DNA of 64,000 nt from JAZDIU01 sp043804635 (GTDB lineage Bacteria; Chloroflexota; Dehalococcoidia; Dehalococcoidales; UBA2162), in NCBI GenBank assembly GCA_043804635.1, contig JAZDIU010000087.1:59945-123944 (forward strand). The letters are read 5' to 3'. Under the pieces are notes generated by a model that was not told the DNA's origin, did no database searches, and was given only the letters and a program-made list of their open reading frames with translations. This document shows positions 7,601 through 15,015 of the stretch, piece after piece. Each line of letters opens with the position of its first letter. Within the stretch, counting starts at the first letter, position 1. The translations under genes were made by a program, and so were the position numbers.

Positions 7601-8890
7601 CTGGCAGCTGGTGGTAATGCCGGAGGCGCCAATATGATACTTTTCTGGGACGGCGGCACTGCTCCTTCGGGATGGACGATTGTCTCTAACGTTGGCGGTG
7701 ATTTCTATCAGAGGTTCCCGCGTGGTGAAGCTACATATGGAGGTACCGGTGGTAGTGACAATAATACTCATACCGCTACCTTCAGTATCACTTCCGCCGG
7801 CAACGGCAGCGTCAGTATATCGAGCGGAGCCGGTGGCGGTGCGACCGATATTCATACCCATACCCTTGCCTCGAATACAATTAATACAGGCTCTAGCTTG
7901 CCTGTCTACCGAAACTTGCAGGTTATTAAATACAACAGCGGTGTGCCGACCACTATTCCAACAGGGGCTATCGCTATTTTCGATGGTGCTCTACCTGCCG
8001 GTTGGACGCGGTTATCCGCTGAGGATAACTACTATGTTCGGGGCGAGGCTACTGCTAATGCCACAGGTGGTAGTGCTAACCATACACATACAGTAAGTAT
8101 TGTTACTAATCCAACGGCGAATACGGCTACTCCGAAGACCGGGGGAACAACAACCTACGCAACGAATACTCATACGCATTCTCAAGTTGCCAGTACTAGC
8201 GTGGTCAGCAATCAGCCTCCATATAGAACTGTGGTGCTGGCAAAAGCCGATAATATTACTGCTATTCCTGTTGGGATGATTGCGATGTTCGATGCCAGTC
8301 CCACTGGTAGCTGGAGTGTACTCAGCAACAATGGCGGCGATTTTTATCAGAAGTTACTCATTGGAGGCAGTACCTATGGTGCCAGTGGTGGCTCAGACAC
8401 GCATAATCACAGTAACCAGACAGTGACACTCAGCACGGTAACGGGTACCGCCAGTAATGGTAAACAAACAGGGACAAACTATACCAGTGCTACACATACT
8501 CACACAGTGGATATCACTGCTTATAGCACAGTTAGCAGTCTGCCGCCTTATATAAATGTCGTCTTCGCCAAAGCAATGTACTATTCTTCAGGAACGATTG
8601 CTTCTCAGGTACTGGATACGAATGTTACCGGCTCAGAATGGACTGAGCTATCCTGGGATAGGACGTTACCATCCGGGACTAGTGTCACTTTCGAAGTCAG
8701 AGCGTCGGATACATTATTCCTTAAAGATGCTGCTTCTCCATCCTGGACTTCGGTCGGTGGGACTTCGCCGGTTACAAGTGGACTACCTTCCGGAAGATAT
8801 AAGCAATGGCGGGCAATTCTAACTTCTGACGGGACACAAACCAGCACGCCGACTTTGCAGGAAGTTAGAGTCTACTATCACGGTAACTAA
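4655..8890 (+). CDS. Giant surface adhesin: FN3 x8 plus three tail-collar-like HxH modules
   Basis: Secreted protein of 1411 residues. The N-terminal hydrophobic segment (about 6-28) is followed by MFVDDEHSTNDALG, which recalls the SipW-substrate motif. Residues about 45-190 form a jelly-roll, carbohydrate-binding-like domain. Eight FN3 domains of about 95 residues follow (about 195-950), each with the signatures WNDN, GYNVYRG and TYYYVVRA. Next come three repeated modules (about 985-1310) of the form IAIFDGALPAGWTRLS, each ending in two HxH motifs (for example HTHT), as in phage tail-collar and tail-fibre proteins. A final beta-sandwich carries SGRYKQWRAIL and TPTLQEVRVYY. It has no membrane anchor or sortase signal of its own. 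It is likely a long adhesive or fibre-tip protein. Confidence 0.88.
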   Translation: MNGRKWLILLLAIVTVTSLITYAGVTSSMFVDDEHSTNDALGIRWGLFTLNDGFEGATWDDLWNENGTTTWVRSSTRSHSGTYSALSDSANKGYLTSDEIEASTASNVTVSFWFYPKNLNAGDVFVQTYNGTAYNTWYDITSYPTYSSGSWCQFNQVITDSQYKIAGFRLRFDSSAVGGSRYFHVDDVVITTDTVPPSVPTGLSATGGGEQISLNWNDNGESDLWGYNVYRSSVSGGPYSKINTSPVPNSAYTDTGLYGGGTYYYVVRAVDYGNNESGNSGQASGTATNVAPVAPTSVNATAGNETISLSWNANTEPDLSGYNVYRSLTSGGSYSQINGSLVTSSNYTNTGLYGGGTYYYKVTAVDNVSAESGFSNIANANAANVAPSAPTGLTATPGNEQISLDWNDNVETDIAGYNVYRSTISGGPYSKINGSLVTSSNYTNTGLYGGGTYYYVVRAQDNGSLESGNSNQASATATNIAPAAPTGLAATPGNEQISLDWNDNVETDIAGYNVYRGTVSGGPYSKINGSLVTSSNYTNTGLYSGGIYYYVVRAQDNGSLESGNSNQASATATNIAPAAPTGLAATPGAEQIILDWNDNIETDLSGYNVYRGTVSGGPYSKINGSLVTSSNYTNTGLYGGGTYYYVVTAADNVSAESGYSGQASATASNAAPSAPTGLTATPGAEQISLDWNDNTEPDIAGYNVYRGTVSGGPYSKINGSLVTSSNYTNIQLYGGGTYYYVVRAQDNGSAESGNSNEANATATNVAPSAPTGLTATPGDGSASLNWNDNIETDLAGYNVYRGTVSGNYTKINGSLVTSSNYTDSGLTGGITYYYVVRAQDNGSLESGNSNESSATPVDNPPAAPTGLTAYGGNQKVTLDWNDNTEPDLAGYNVYRGTVSGNYTKINGSLVSTSNYTDSTVTSGTTYYYAVKAVDLGSHESGYSNEDNATPWTASLWTQTSQADFEAGVSTNVSTIASTGNVVLAAGGNAGGANMILFWDGGTAPSGWTIVSNVGGDFYQRFPRGEATYGGTGGSDNNTHTATFSITSAGNGSVSISSGAGGGATDIHTHTLASNTINTGSSLPVYRNLQVIKYNSGVPTTIPTGAIAIFDGALPAGWTRLSAEDNYYVRGEATANATGGSANHTHTVSIVTNPTANTATPKTGGTTTYATNTHTHSQVASTSVVSNQPPYRTVVLAKADNITAIPVGMIAMFDASPTGSWSVLSNNGGDFYQKLLIGGSTYGASGGSDTHNHSNQTVTLSTVTGTASNGKQTGTNYTSATHTHTVDITAYSTVSSLPPYINVVFAKAMYYSSGTIASQVLDTNVTGSEWTELSWDRTLPSGTSVTFEVRASDTLFLKDAASPSWTSVGGTSPVTSGLPSGRYKQWRAILTSDGTQTSTPTLQEVRVYYHGN
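5240..7505 (+). repeat. Tandem 285-bp DNA repeats encoding eight FN3 domains
   Basis: Eight tandem units of about 95 codons. Units 3 to 6 are nearly identical at the DNA level: the string CTGCTACCAATATCGCGCC occurs at 6081 and again at 6366, exactly 285 bp apart, and long stretches around GTGGGACTGTTAGTGGTGG are repeated as well. Units 1, 2, 7 and 8 are more diverged, and 7 and 8 are two residues shorter in one loop. This pattern fits recent expansion by recombination in the middle of the array. Confidence 0.9.
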
Positions 8891-8898
8891 GAGTTGTT

Positions 8899-10899
8899 AT
8901 GAGAAACAGTAAAGCCGTAAGAAACACCGGCAAATTACTTATAGCGATAGTAGTGGTTCTGGAGCTATTAGTACCGCTTTTTTGGGTAACTCCGGTTCAG
9001 GCTGCTAATAATCCAGTTGATCTGGTGCTGGGTGGCGAAGGAGCTACTAGCTGGAACGTAACTGGCATTAAGCCTGGTGATAGTGGTATTAAGACGGTTA
9101 CGTTGCGCAATGCCGGCAATAAGGATGGCTTTATTACGATATGGGTAAGCGATATCGTTAGCATTGATGGCACAAGACCGGGATTTGTAGCGAGCAACAC
9201 CACCGAGCCTGGTGAGCTTGTTGACTGCCTGCGATTTAGTCTGTCTAGCAATGGAACCAATACTAATCTGAACTTACCTGCCGCGATTAAGAATTTCCCT
9301 CAGAGAGTGCTAGACTCAAAGTATATTGAGATAGTACCACTGAAGGTTGGCAAGACAGTGAATCTGACGTGGGCATGGAGCCTGCCGCCGCAGACCGGCA
9401 ATAGAGCACAAGGAGATAACGTATCTTTTACCATCAACTACCTGCTCAGGGAATCCAAAATTACCGATGTATCCACTGTTGTTACCACCGCCGGTGTCTT
9501 CACAGAAAATGTGACTGTTGATTCTACCTTAGATGTAGGCACAGTCAGTATCGAGAAGGGTACCGTCGGGCATACTGAAACGGGAGGGACCCTGAGTGAA
9601 GTATGGATGATTGCGATAGATAAAGAACCAGTAGTTCTATCACCGGTCCAAGCTATACTCAATGTTCAGTATGATGTTGGTCCGAATGGGACCACCTTTG
9701 ACCGCCCGGTAACCATTACTCTTGCTTATGACCCTAATGCTCTACCCGAAAGAGCGCGGGAGGAAAACTTAGCTGTCGGTCAGTGGGATGAGAATACAAA
9801 GACCTGGGTTAGACTTGATGGTAGTATTATCGACACGGCAAGAAATACTATCTCGGTACTGGCGACTCACTTCAGCAGGTACACTATAATTGCTCCGGTA
9901 CCGCCGCCTCCACCTCAATCTGTGGTTTCACCTCCTCAACTCATTGGCCTGCCGCCTGGCACCAGCACATTGGAGGCACCTGTCGAAGGTAAAGTAAATA
10001 AGCTAATTGTGGGTGCCGATGGGGCAATCCCGGAGAGCATAAGGCTGCTCGACTCTACCGGAAATTTTATGGCTGATTTGAGTAAAGGCACTAAAATAAC
10101 CGGTCCCGATGGGACGAAATTGGACAGGTTAGATTTTGTTGTGATGGAGAAAACAGCAGCTGAGAAACAAAACGTCAAAGAGCTTGTGGATATTCCAGTA
10201 AATACAATAGCGCTCAGTCCTACTTACAGAATTACGGGGACCAGGGATGGCAAGGAAGTTTCCAGGGTTAACTTCGATCCTGATTTAGTTGTTACAATCA
10301 CTTATGACCCGAAGGACCTGCCGGAGAATGCGTTGCCTCCCTTCGTCATAAACTTTACCGAGGGAGGAAAGCTAATCCGTCTTGAACCACCGCCAGATTC
10401 TGTATTCGAACTAGGTAAGGCAAAAGGTGTTGCCTCCCACGCTTCATATTTTGCGGTTATGACTGAACTGGCACCGCCGCCGAAACCACTGCCGGCGCAT
10501 TTCAAATCGAGTAACCTGGTTATTAATCCAGCACAAATTCGCGCAGGGCGGCCGGTATCGATAAGTATAGACATAACCAATGAAGGCGGCGTTACTGGCA
10601 CCTACGAGCTATACCTAGTTATCGATGGTATTATCAGGGCGGTTAAAGAAGTAACTGTCGAGCCGCTCAGTACCACAACGGTCAAGTTCGAAGCTTCCAA
10701 CCTGTCGGCAGGCGAGCATCAGGTCAAGACTGCTGGGCTTAGCGGGAAGTTCCAGGTAACCAGTATGGCAGTGGTGACTGAGTGGGAGCCAGTAGATTGG
10801 TTGTTGCTTGACCTGAGTGTCGTTGGGTTAATCGTAGTGGGACTTCTTATAACTTACCTGGTCGTCCGCAGATCGCGCCAATCACAAGCTACGAAATAA
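8899..10899 (+). CDS. Membrane-anchored surface protein: TasA-like head, ZU5-like domains, CARDB, C-terminal anchor
   Basis: Protein of 666 residues with a signal peptide (about 1-35, ending PVQAA). Residues about 38-190 resemble the TasA/CalY fold, with VDLVLGG, IKPGDSGIKTVTLRNAG and a closing FTINYLL strand. Two segments follow (about 195-335 and 350-520) that each hold a VTITLAYDP-like strand pair and end in a HFSRYTII or HASYFAVM strand, similar to ZU5-type beta domains. A CARDB-like Ig domain (about 530-625) and a C-terminal membrane helix followed by basic residues (about 634-660) complete it. The start lies 8 bases after the adhesin stop. The layout suggests a cell-surface anchor for the fibre subunits (inference). 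Confidence 0.8.
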   Translation: MRNSKAVRNTGKLLIAIVVVLELLVPLFWVTPVQAANNPVDLVLGGEGATSWNVTGIKPGDSGIKTVTLRNAGNKDGFITIWVSDIVSIDGTRPGFVASNTTEPGELVDCLRFSLSSNGTNTNLNLPAAIKNFPQRVLDSKYIEIVPLKVGKTVNLTWAWSLPPQTGNRAQGDNVSFTINYLLRESKITDVSTVVTTAGVFTENVTVDSTLDVGTVSIEKGTVGHTETGGTLSEVWMIAIDKEPVVLSPVQAILNVQYDVGPNGTTFDRPVTITLAYDPNALPERAREENLAVGQWDENTKTWVRLDGSIIDTARNTISVLATHFSRYTIIAPVPPPPPQSVVSPPQLIGLPPGTSTLEAPVEGKVNKLIVGADGAIPESIRLLDSTGNFMADLSKGTKITGPDGTKLDRLDFVVMEKTAAEKQNVKELVDIPVNTIALSPTYRITGTRDGKEVSRVNFDPDLVVTITYDPKDLPENALPPFVINFTEGGKLIRLEPPPDSVFELGKAKGVASHASYFAVMTELAPPPKPLPAHFKSSNLVINPAQIRAGRPVSISIDITNEGGVTGTYELYLVIDGIIRAVKEVTVEPLSTTTVKFEASNLSAGEHQVKTAGLSGKFQVTSMAVVTEWEPVDWLLLDLSVVGLIVVGLLITYLVVRRSRQSQATK

Positions 10900-10929
10900 T
10901 GTAACTTCATCTTTAGTGCCTGTGATTTA

Positions 10930-11498
10930 CTAGTCCAAGTGTGCCGCCAGCACAACTTCGCCGGTTTGAGGCTCGATATAATAAGCGTCACTGCCGATTA
11001 CGACTAAATTGATAGCATGTAAAACGAATGGTTTTATCTGGTTGCTGAACAGTCTGTTATATTCGTTGAAGCCGACAATCTGGAATGACATAATGTATCC
11101 ATCGGATAAAGCCTTTTTTGCAGCGTTAAAGCAAAATCGTCACAATCTGCTGTCTTCCCGGGCTGCTGAAGGTAAATCGTAGTTGTAGTTTTTCCAGTCT
11201 TATCTAACCACCGTTTTAATTCATCGAGATTGCTAAAATTGCGTAATTCTACCGGTGCCATATCAATGCTATCAACAGGTTTACTTTCGATTACTGATAT
11301 ATCGGCATATCGAATTGCATTTGTTTCGTCGACTCTCGTGACAGTAGGCTTAATAATAGCATTAGTCTGTAGCACGATATAAGATTGACGGGCAGCAGAC
11401 ATAACCGAAAAAAATAAAGTCACCAGGACAATGGCGGAAAATAAAACTAGTAGGGTTATATACCAGATTGGCGATATCCAGGTGACGTTACTTCTCAT
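10930..11498 (-). pseudogene. Transglutaminase-like membrane-anchored protein, interrupted by one frameshift
   Basis: The 5' part (from 11498) encodes an N-terminal membrane helix and reaches the motif DCDDFALTLQK, typical of the catalytic Cys region of transglutaminase-like proteases. The frame then ends in unrelated sequence. Shifting by -1 at the A6 run (minus strand; T6 at 11114-11119) restores a frame that reads on through DGYIMSFQIVGFNEYN and contains HAINLVV, a good match for the catalytic His region. It stops at 10930-10932 after GEVVLAAHLD. One extra A (A7) would make a single intact protein of about 189 residues. Either the gene is freshly broken, the A-run causes slippage during expression, or the base was lost in sequencing. 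It is convergent with the surface operon. Confidence 0.72.
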
Positions 11499-11605
11499 CG
11501 CAGCTGCTCCAGCATCATTCAGTATAATGCCGGACGCTAAACAAAAACTAAATATTCAGGGCAAAGTTCTAAATATTTTCTAAAGGTTTTCCGGAAAGCA
11601 GTTAC

Positions 11606-11634
11606 TTGACATATTTAAGGTATAGGCATATAAT
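11606..11634 (+). promoter_or_regulatory. Consensus sigma-70 promoter
   Basis: TTGACA (11606-11611), a 17-bp spacer and TATAAT (11629-11634) form a perfect consensus promoter. Transcription would start near 11641, about 14 bases before the ATG of the small membrane protein at 11655. Confidence 0.85.
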
Positions 11635-11654
11635 CTCCATAAATTAAGATTAAA

Positions 11655-11861
11655 ATGCCTAAAAAACCAATAACCTGGTTCGGTTCGATTCTCATCTTAG
11701 CCGCTGGTATTTTCTGTTCTTGGTCTTTATTCCAATATCGAGCCCGTCTTCCGGATACTGTAGGCATGCAGTTTAAGTTGATTACTATGGGGGCTTTCCT
11801 GGCGATCGTGCTGGCTATGCTGGCTATTTTCCTCTGGTACTACTTTAACGAGAAAACCTGA
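11655..11861 (+). CDS. Small two-helix membrane protein of unknown function
   Basis: A 68-residue protein with two predicted membrane helices (about 7-25 and 40-62) joined by a short basic/polar loop (YRARLPDTVGMQF). It has no recognisable domain. It is supported as a real gene by the perfect consensus promoter directly upstream and by a stop after a normal charged tail (NEKT). It stands alone, with the frameshifted transglutaminase-like gene divergent on its left and an NTF2-like gene about 115 bases to its right. The short leader leaves little room for a ribosome site, and only a weak one is visible. Confidence 0.6.
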   Translation: MPKKPITWFGSILILAAGIFCSWSLFQYRARLPDTVGMQFKLITMGAFLAIVLAMLAIFLWYYFNEKT

Positions 11862-11872
11862 CATTTCAGCAT

Positions 11873-11937
11873 TTACTTTGCATAACACGAAAATAAAATA
11901 GCCAAATCCCTCTTAATTGGACTCCAGTTTTTCTACA
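11873..11937. repeat. Possible diverged copy of the 23749-23822 inverted-repeat element
   Basis: TTTACTTTGCATAACAC and, further on, TTAATTGGACTCCAGTTT resemble TCTACTTTACATAACAC and CCAATTAGCCTCTAGTTG in the 23.7-kb element in the same order and spacing. The right inverted arm is not preserved here. Similarity was judged by eye. Confidence 0.4.
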
Positions 11938-11976
11938 AAATATTTCTAGTTTTGTCTAGGTAGAAGGTTTCAGTTT

Positions 11977-12435
11977 ATGGCTGATAAAGACTTAGAAGCG
12001 CGGGTTCAAGCTTTAGAGGAAATTGAGGCAATCAAGCAATTGAAAGCCAGGTATTGCTACTTGGTAGACAGCGGTAAGTGGCGAGAGGTAGTAAAGCTTT
12101 TTGCTAAAGATTCCAAGATAAGTTTTCCCTTCGGTGCCGGTGAGGGAATAGCTGCCATCATTACCTTTTATCGGGAAACACTCCCTTCTCAGCGCTCTTT
12201 TATTATGCACACGCTCCATAACCCGATTATCGAGGTAAAGGGAGAGCAAGCTACCGGCAAATGGTATTATCAATCATCGGGCACCGTTCGCTCAGCAAAC
12301 CGGGCACAATGGGGAGCCGGGATTTATAGGGACAAATTTGTGAAAGAGAGTGGTGACTGGAAATTCAAAGAGATTATTGTTGAATCTATTTACTCTACTC
12401 CATATGATGAAGGCTGGGCAAAAACGGTCAAGTAA
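11977..12435 (+). CDS. NTF2/SnoaL-like fold protein
   Basis: A 152-residue protein of the SnoaL/NTF2-like cone fold. The N-terminal helices (LEARVQALEEIEAIKQLKARYCY), the motif LFAKDSKISFPFG, a central IMHTLHNPIIEVKG and the strand ATGKWYYQ follow the usual pattern of small polyketide-cyclase- or dehydratase-like members. The catalytic residues vary widely in this family, so the substrate cannot be predicted. It is a monocistronic gene convergent with the ferredoxin-type gene on the other strand. The start ATG has AGAAGG about 10 bases upstream. Confident as to fold, not as to function. Confidence 0.8.
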   Translation: MADKDLEARVQALEEIEAIKQLKARYCYLVDSGKWREVVKLFAKDSKISFPFGAGEGIAAIITFYRETLPSQRSFIMHTLHNPIIEVKGEQATGKWYYQSSGTVRSANRAQWGAGIYRDKFVKESGDWKFKEIIVESIYSTPYDEGWAKTVK

Positions 12436-12450
12436 AAAATAATCTTCCGA

Positions 12451-12744
12451 TTATACCGAAAGACTTATCCCATCTATCTTAATAGATATCGCGCCGTGAG
12501 GGCAGGCTTCGATGCAGTCGCCGCACCCGTTGCAGTAGTCCTGCCAGGGGGTCAACAATACCCAGACAGTCGGGTCTTCTCTCTGTTCCTTTGGAATGGA
12601 AAAGTCCCTTGTCTTATTGGGTCTGGTAGCGAAGACGGCTGACCCGCATACTTGAAGGCATTTCTTGCAGCCTTTGGGGTCATACATCGAATAGCGGCAC
12701 TTGTCCCGGTCTATGTTTATTTCAATAGCTTCATTGCCTGCCAT
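12451..12744 (-). CDS. Small 4Fe-4S ferredoxin-type protein
   Basis: A 97-residue iron-sulfur protein. The C-terminal part has a clear CNGCGDCIEACP cluster motif (CxxCxxCxxxCP). An N-terminal motif CRYSMYDPKGCKKCLQVCG supplies another four cysteines with a long first gap, probably a second cluster. It lies 19 bases downstream of a larger iron-sulfur protein gene on the same strand and is probably in one transcript with it. The likely role is electron transfer between a dehydrogenase and an acceptor, and the partner is not known. Nearby on the same strand is an aldehyde:ferredoxin oxidoreductase, a plausible client (inference). Confidence 0.82.
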   Translation of the reverse strand: MAGNEAIEINIDRDKCRYSMYDPKGCKKCLQVCGSAVFATRPNKTRDFSIPKEQREDPTVWVLLTPWQDYCNGCGDCIEACPHGAISIKIDGISLSV

Positions 12745-12763
12745 TTTTATTAATTCCTACCTT

Positions 12764-13651
12764 TCACCAAAGATTCCGTGCTATCGGAATTTGCGTTTTA
12801 GGGACCATATCTATGGCGTCATTCTTGCAGACTGCACGGCAAATTCCGCAGCCGAAACACTGAGTGGGGTCTATATTGGTGATGTCTTCCCATATTGAGG
12901 TGTGAATTGCCCCGAACTGGCATTGCTTCATACAAGCCCCGCAGGTTGTGCATTTTTTGGTATTTATTCTGGCGACAAAGTGTCCCTTAAGACAATATTC
13001 TTTCACGCCTGAAACCAGCCGGTTCCGCCAGTAGGTACAATAAGGTTTTTCACAGTTGCAGATAGCCTCAATTAGCGGCATTCTTCCCCGCCCCATTATC
13101 AGGTGCCAGCGGCCTTTCTTTTCCCACTCTTCGATTAATTGCTTGGCGTCATTTAGCTGGAGAGGCACCTTTGCCCCTTTTCTAAGCTCGCTTCTCAGTT
13201 CCCGCCATTCGGCACCGCCGAACTCAGTTAGACCCTCGCGGGGTAAGCGGCCGTAGCCAATTTCCATAGACATTGCCACCGGCATACCGAAACCGATACA
13301 GCAGTATTCTCTCGTGCCGTGATAGACCAGGTTACAGGGACAATGCCCAAGTACCACCATGCTATCTTCTCTTTTTGCTGCCTCTTCAGCCAACTCTAGG
13401 ACTTTTATCATCTCTTCTTTAGTAATTATCTGGGCGGCAAAGCCGTGCGAGGCACGCTCTTTTAAGAAATTTACGTTGCGGATAAATTCCGGCTCCGAAT
13501 AGCGCCATTCCGTATCGGCGAAGGTTGCCACCATTTTCTTTTTGACTTCTTCCCGCTGTTCGGGAGTCATAAAGATTTTATTAAAGAGGTAGTTTTCCAG
13601 GTTATCGTACCACGTCTGCCCTCGACCGTGGTCCGCGCACCAATGGCACAT
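12764..13651 (-). CDS. Multi-cysteine protein with C-terminal double 4Fe-4S domain
   Basis: A 295-residue protein. The C-terminal 75 residues hold two classical cluster motifs, CTTCGACMKQCQF and CFGCGICRAVCK, i.e. a 2[4Fe-4S] ferredoxin domain. The preceding part has further cysteine groups that are not ferredoxin-like: MCHWC at the very N terminus, GHCPCN and EYCCIGFG near the middle, and ICNCEKPYCTYW just before the ferredoxin domain. These could bind another cluster or metal. I do not recognise the N-terminal domain. It is followed on the same strand by a small ferredoxin gene. Role: probably an electron carrier or redox enzyme subunit. Confidence 0.75.
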   Translation of the reverse strand: MCHWCADHGRGQTWYDNLENYLFNKIFMTPEQREEVKKKMVATFADTEWRYSEPEFIRNVNFLKERASHGFAAQIITKEEMIKVLELAEEAAKREDSMVVLGHCPCNLVYHGTREYCCIGFGMPVAMSMEIGYGRLPREGLTEFGGAEWRELRSELRKGAKVPLQLNDAKQLIEEWEKKGRWHLIMGRGRMPLIEAICNCEKPYCTYWRNRLVSGVKEYCLKGHFVARINTKKCTTCGACMKQCQFGAIHTSIWEDITNIDPTQCFGCGICRAVCKNDAIDMVPKTQIPIARNLW

Positions 13652-13769
13652 TGAGTTTTCTAGCTCCTTTTCGAGATTCTTGAACTATGCTCTGTTAAGA
13701 ACATCATAGCATTTTTAGGGGAAGTAAATCACCTTTGCGAGTGTTCGTCGTTAGGAGTGGGAAAGCAAG

Positions 13770-14987
13770 TCAGACCGCCGTTGGTTGGCTTTTTCTTTTG
13801 ATGTTTTCATGTGTGATTAGGTAGCGAAGAGCAATAAGGATAACAATGTTCAGTCCGAGTCCCAGTAACGCGAGGAACTGCTGTTGATAAAAAGCTAGAA
13901 CCTGGGTAAAGAAAATCGAAACCAGTATTGCCCGGCGGAACATCAAATAGGCTCGCAGACGAGAGTGAGGCAGTGTCAAGACTCCTATCACAATAAGCAA
14001 TCCCGTTATACTGGGGAAGACAAACTGTGCCCAGTCGACTATCGAAAGAGGCACTCCTTTGAGGTTACCGACTATTGCCCAGCTTATTAGAATGGAGACG
14101 ATAATGATAATCACTGAAATTACTGGCTCAAGATACCGTATCTTGACTTGGCGCGACCAGACCAGTAATGCCAGTATGATCATCCCCGCTACTACCCACA
14201 GCACTAGGGCAAACGACCACTCAACGACGGCTACTATGGCGTATGCCGAAGTAACGGCGGTAAAGGCGAAGAAAGCGATTATGATCCCGCTGAACCACCA
14301 CTTAGCTGCTGCCCATTCATAGAAACTATTCAGCATTGCTTGGATGTGGTCTATGGGTCCGATTGGGCGTGATGGTGCAATAAACATACTCTGCAGAATC
14401 ACCTCTAAATTTGAGCGAGTCGGCCCGATTGGGCACTTACCGAGCAATTCCAAAGCATGTTTTTGTTCTTCCTGAGCTAGTCCTGAGAGGTTCCCCTGCT
14501 TGACGATGTCCAAAGCGTTTGAAAGACATTCCTGCTCGGATAGTGACTGTCGATTTCCAATAGCTCGTATGGCAAAAAAGATTAACACAAATATGATGTA
14601 TATTAAAGCGACTGTCGGTTGGAAAAAGTAATCGTTTTCTTTGGTTATGAATTTGCCTAGCTCATCGATAAACGCCCCGAAACCAATTCCACCCAGCACA
14701 GCGGCAATCACTTTAGCCCTGAAGTCGAGGAACGCCAGCAATATAATCAGTGCAACGAGCATAAGAAGTCCGCCCCAGAGCATGTGTGCGACGTGCAGTG
14801 GACCTATACTGAGCTGAGGGAAACCGGTGATACGAAGGTAAAGGCGTATGGCTAATATCGAAGCTACTGCCGATACGAAGAAGTCTTCAAATAGAGTTTC
14901 GGCATACACGCTTCTTACAAACATGCCTGGGCGGCTCAGAAATCCAAAAAAGTTACTTAGGACTCCAGCCAGACCGTTCTTAGCCAT
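13770..14987 (-). CDS. Polytopic membrane protein of unknown function
   Basis: A 405-residue protein with about nine hydrophobic membrane segments. The first cluster (about 35-140) includes the motif GGIGFGAFIDELGKFITKEND, with acidic residues inside or next to a membrane helix. A soluble loop of about 65 residues (about 145-210) follows, then a second group of helices to the end. No known transporter signature was recognised. The start is 28 bases after the stop of the aldehyde oxidoreductase gene on the same strand, so it may belong to that operon. Whether it is functionally linked is unknown. Confidence 0.7.
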   Translation of the reverse strand: MAKNGLAGVLSNFFGFLSRPGMFVRSVYAETLFEDFFVSAVASILAIRLYLRITGFPQLSIGPLHVAHMLWGGLLMLVALIILLAFLDFRAKVIAAVLGGIGFGAFIDELGKFITKENDYFFQPTVALIYIIFVLIFFAIRAIGNRQSLSEQECLSNALDIVKQGNLSGLAQEEQKHALELLGKCPIGPTRSNLEVILQSMFIAPSRPIGPIDHIQAMLNSFYEWAAAKWWFSGIIIAFFAFTAVTSAYAIVAVVEWSFALVLWVVAGMIILALLVWSRQVKIRYLEPVISVIIIIVSILISWAIVGNLKGVPLSIVDWAQFVFPSITGLLIVIGVLTLPHSRLRAYLMFRRAILVSIFFTQVLAFYQQQFLALLGLGLNIVILIALRYLITHENIKRKSQPTAV

Positions 14988-15015
14988 TCTTTAATAGCCG
15001 GGAAAGACCGGCGGG

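Noticed and set aside
7329..8096. Alternative-frame reading frames within the adhesin gene
   Set aside because: They lack ribosome sites and lie wholly inside a strong, repeat-structured coding frame.
11101..11130. Programmed -1 frameshift of dnaX type
   Set aside because: The A6 run is not in the A-AAA-AAG phase needed for tandem slippage, and no stimulatory hairpin was seen; it is kept only as an alternative to a broken gene.
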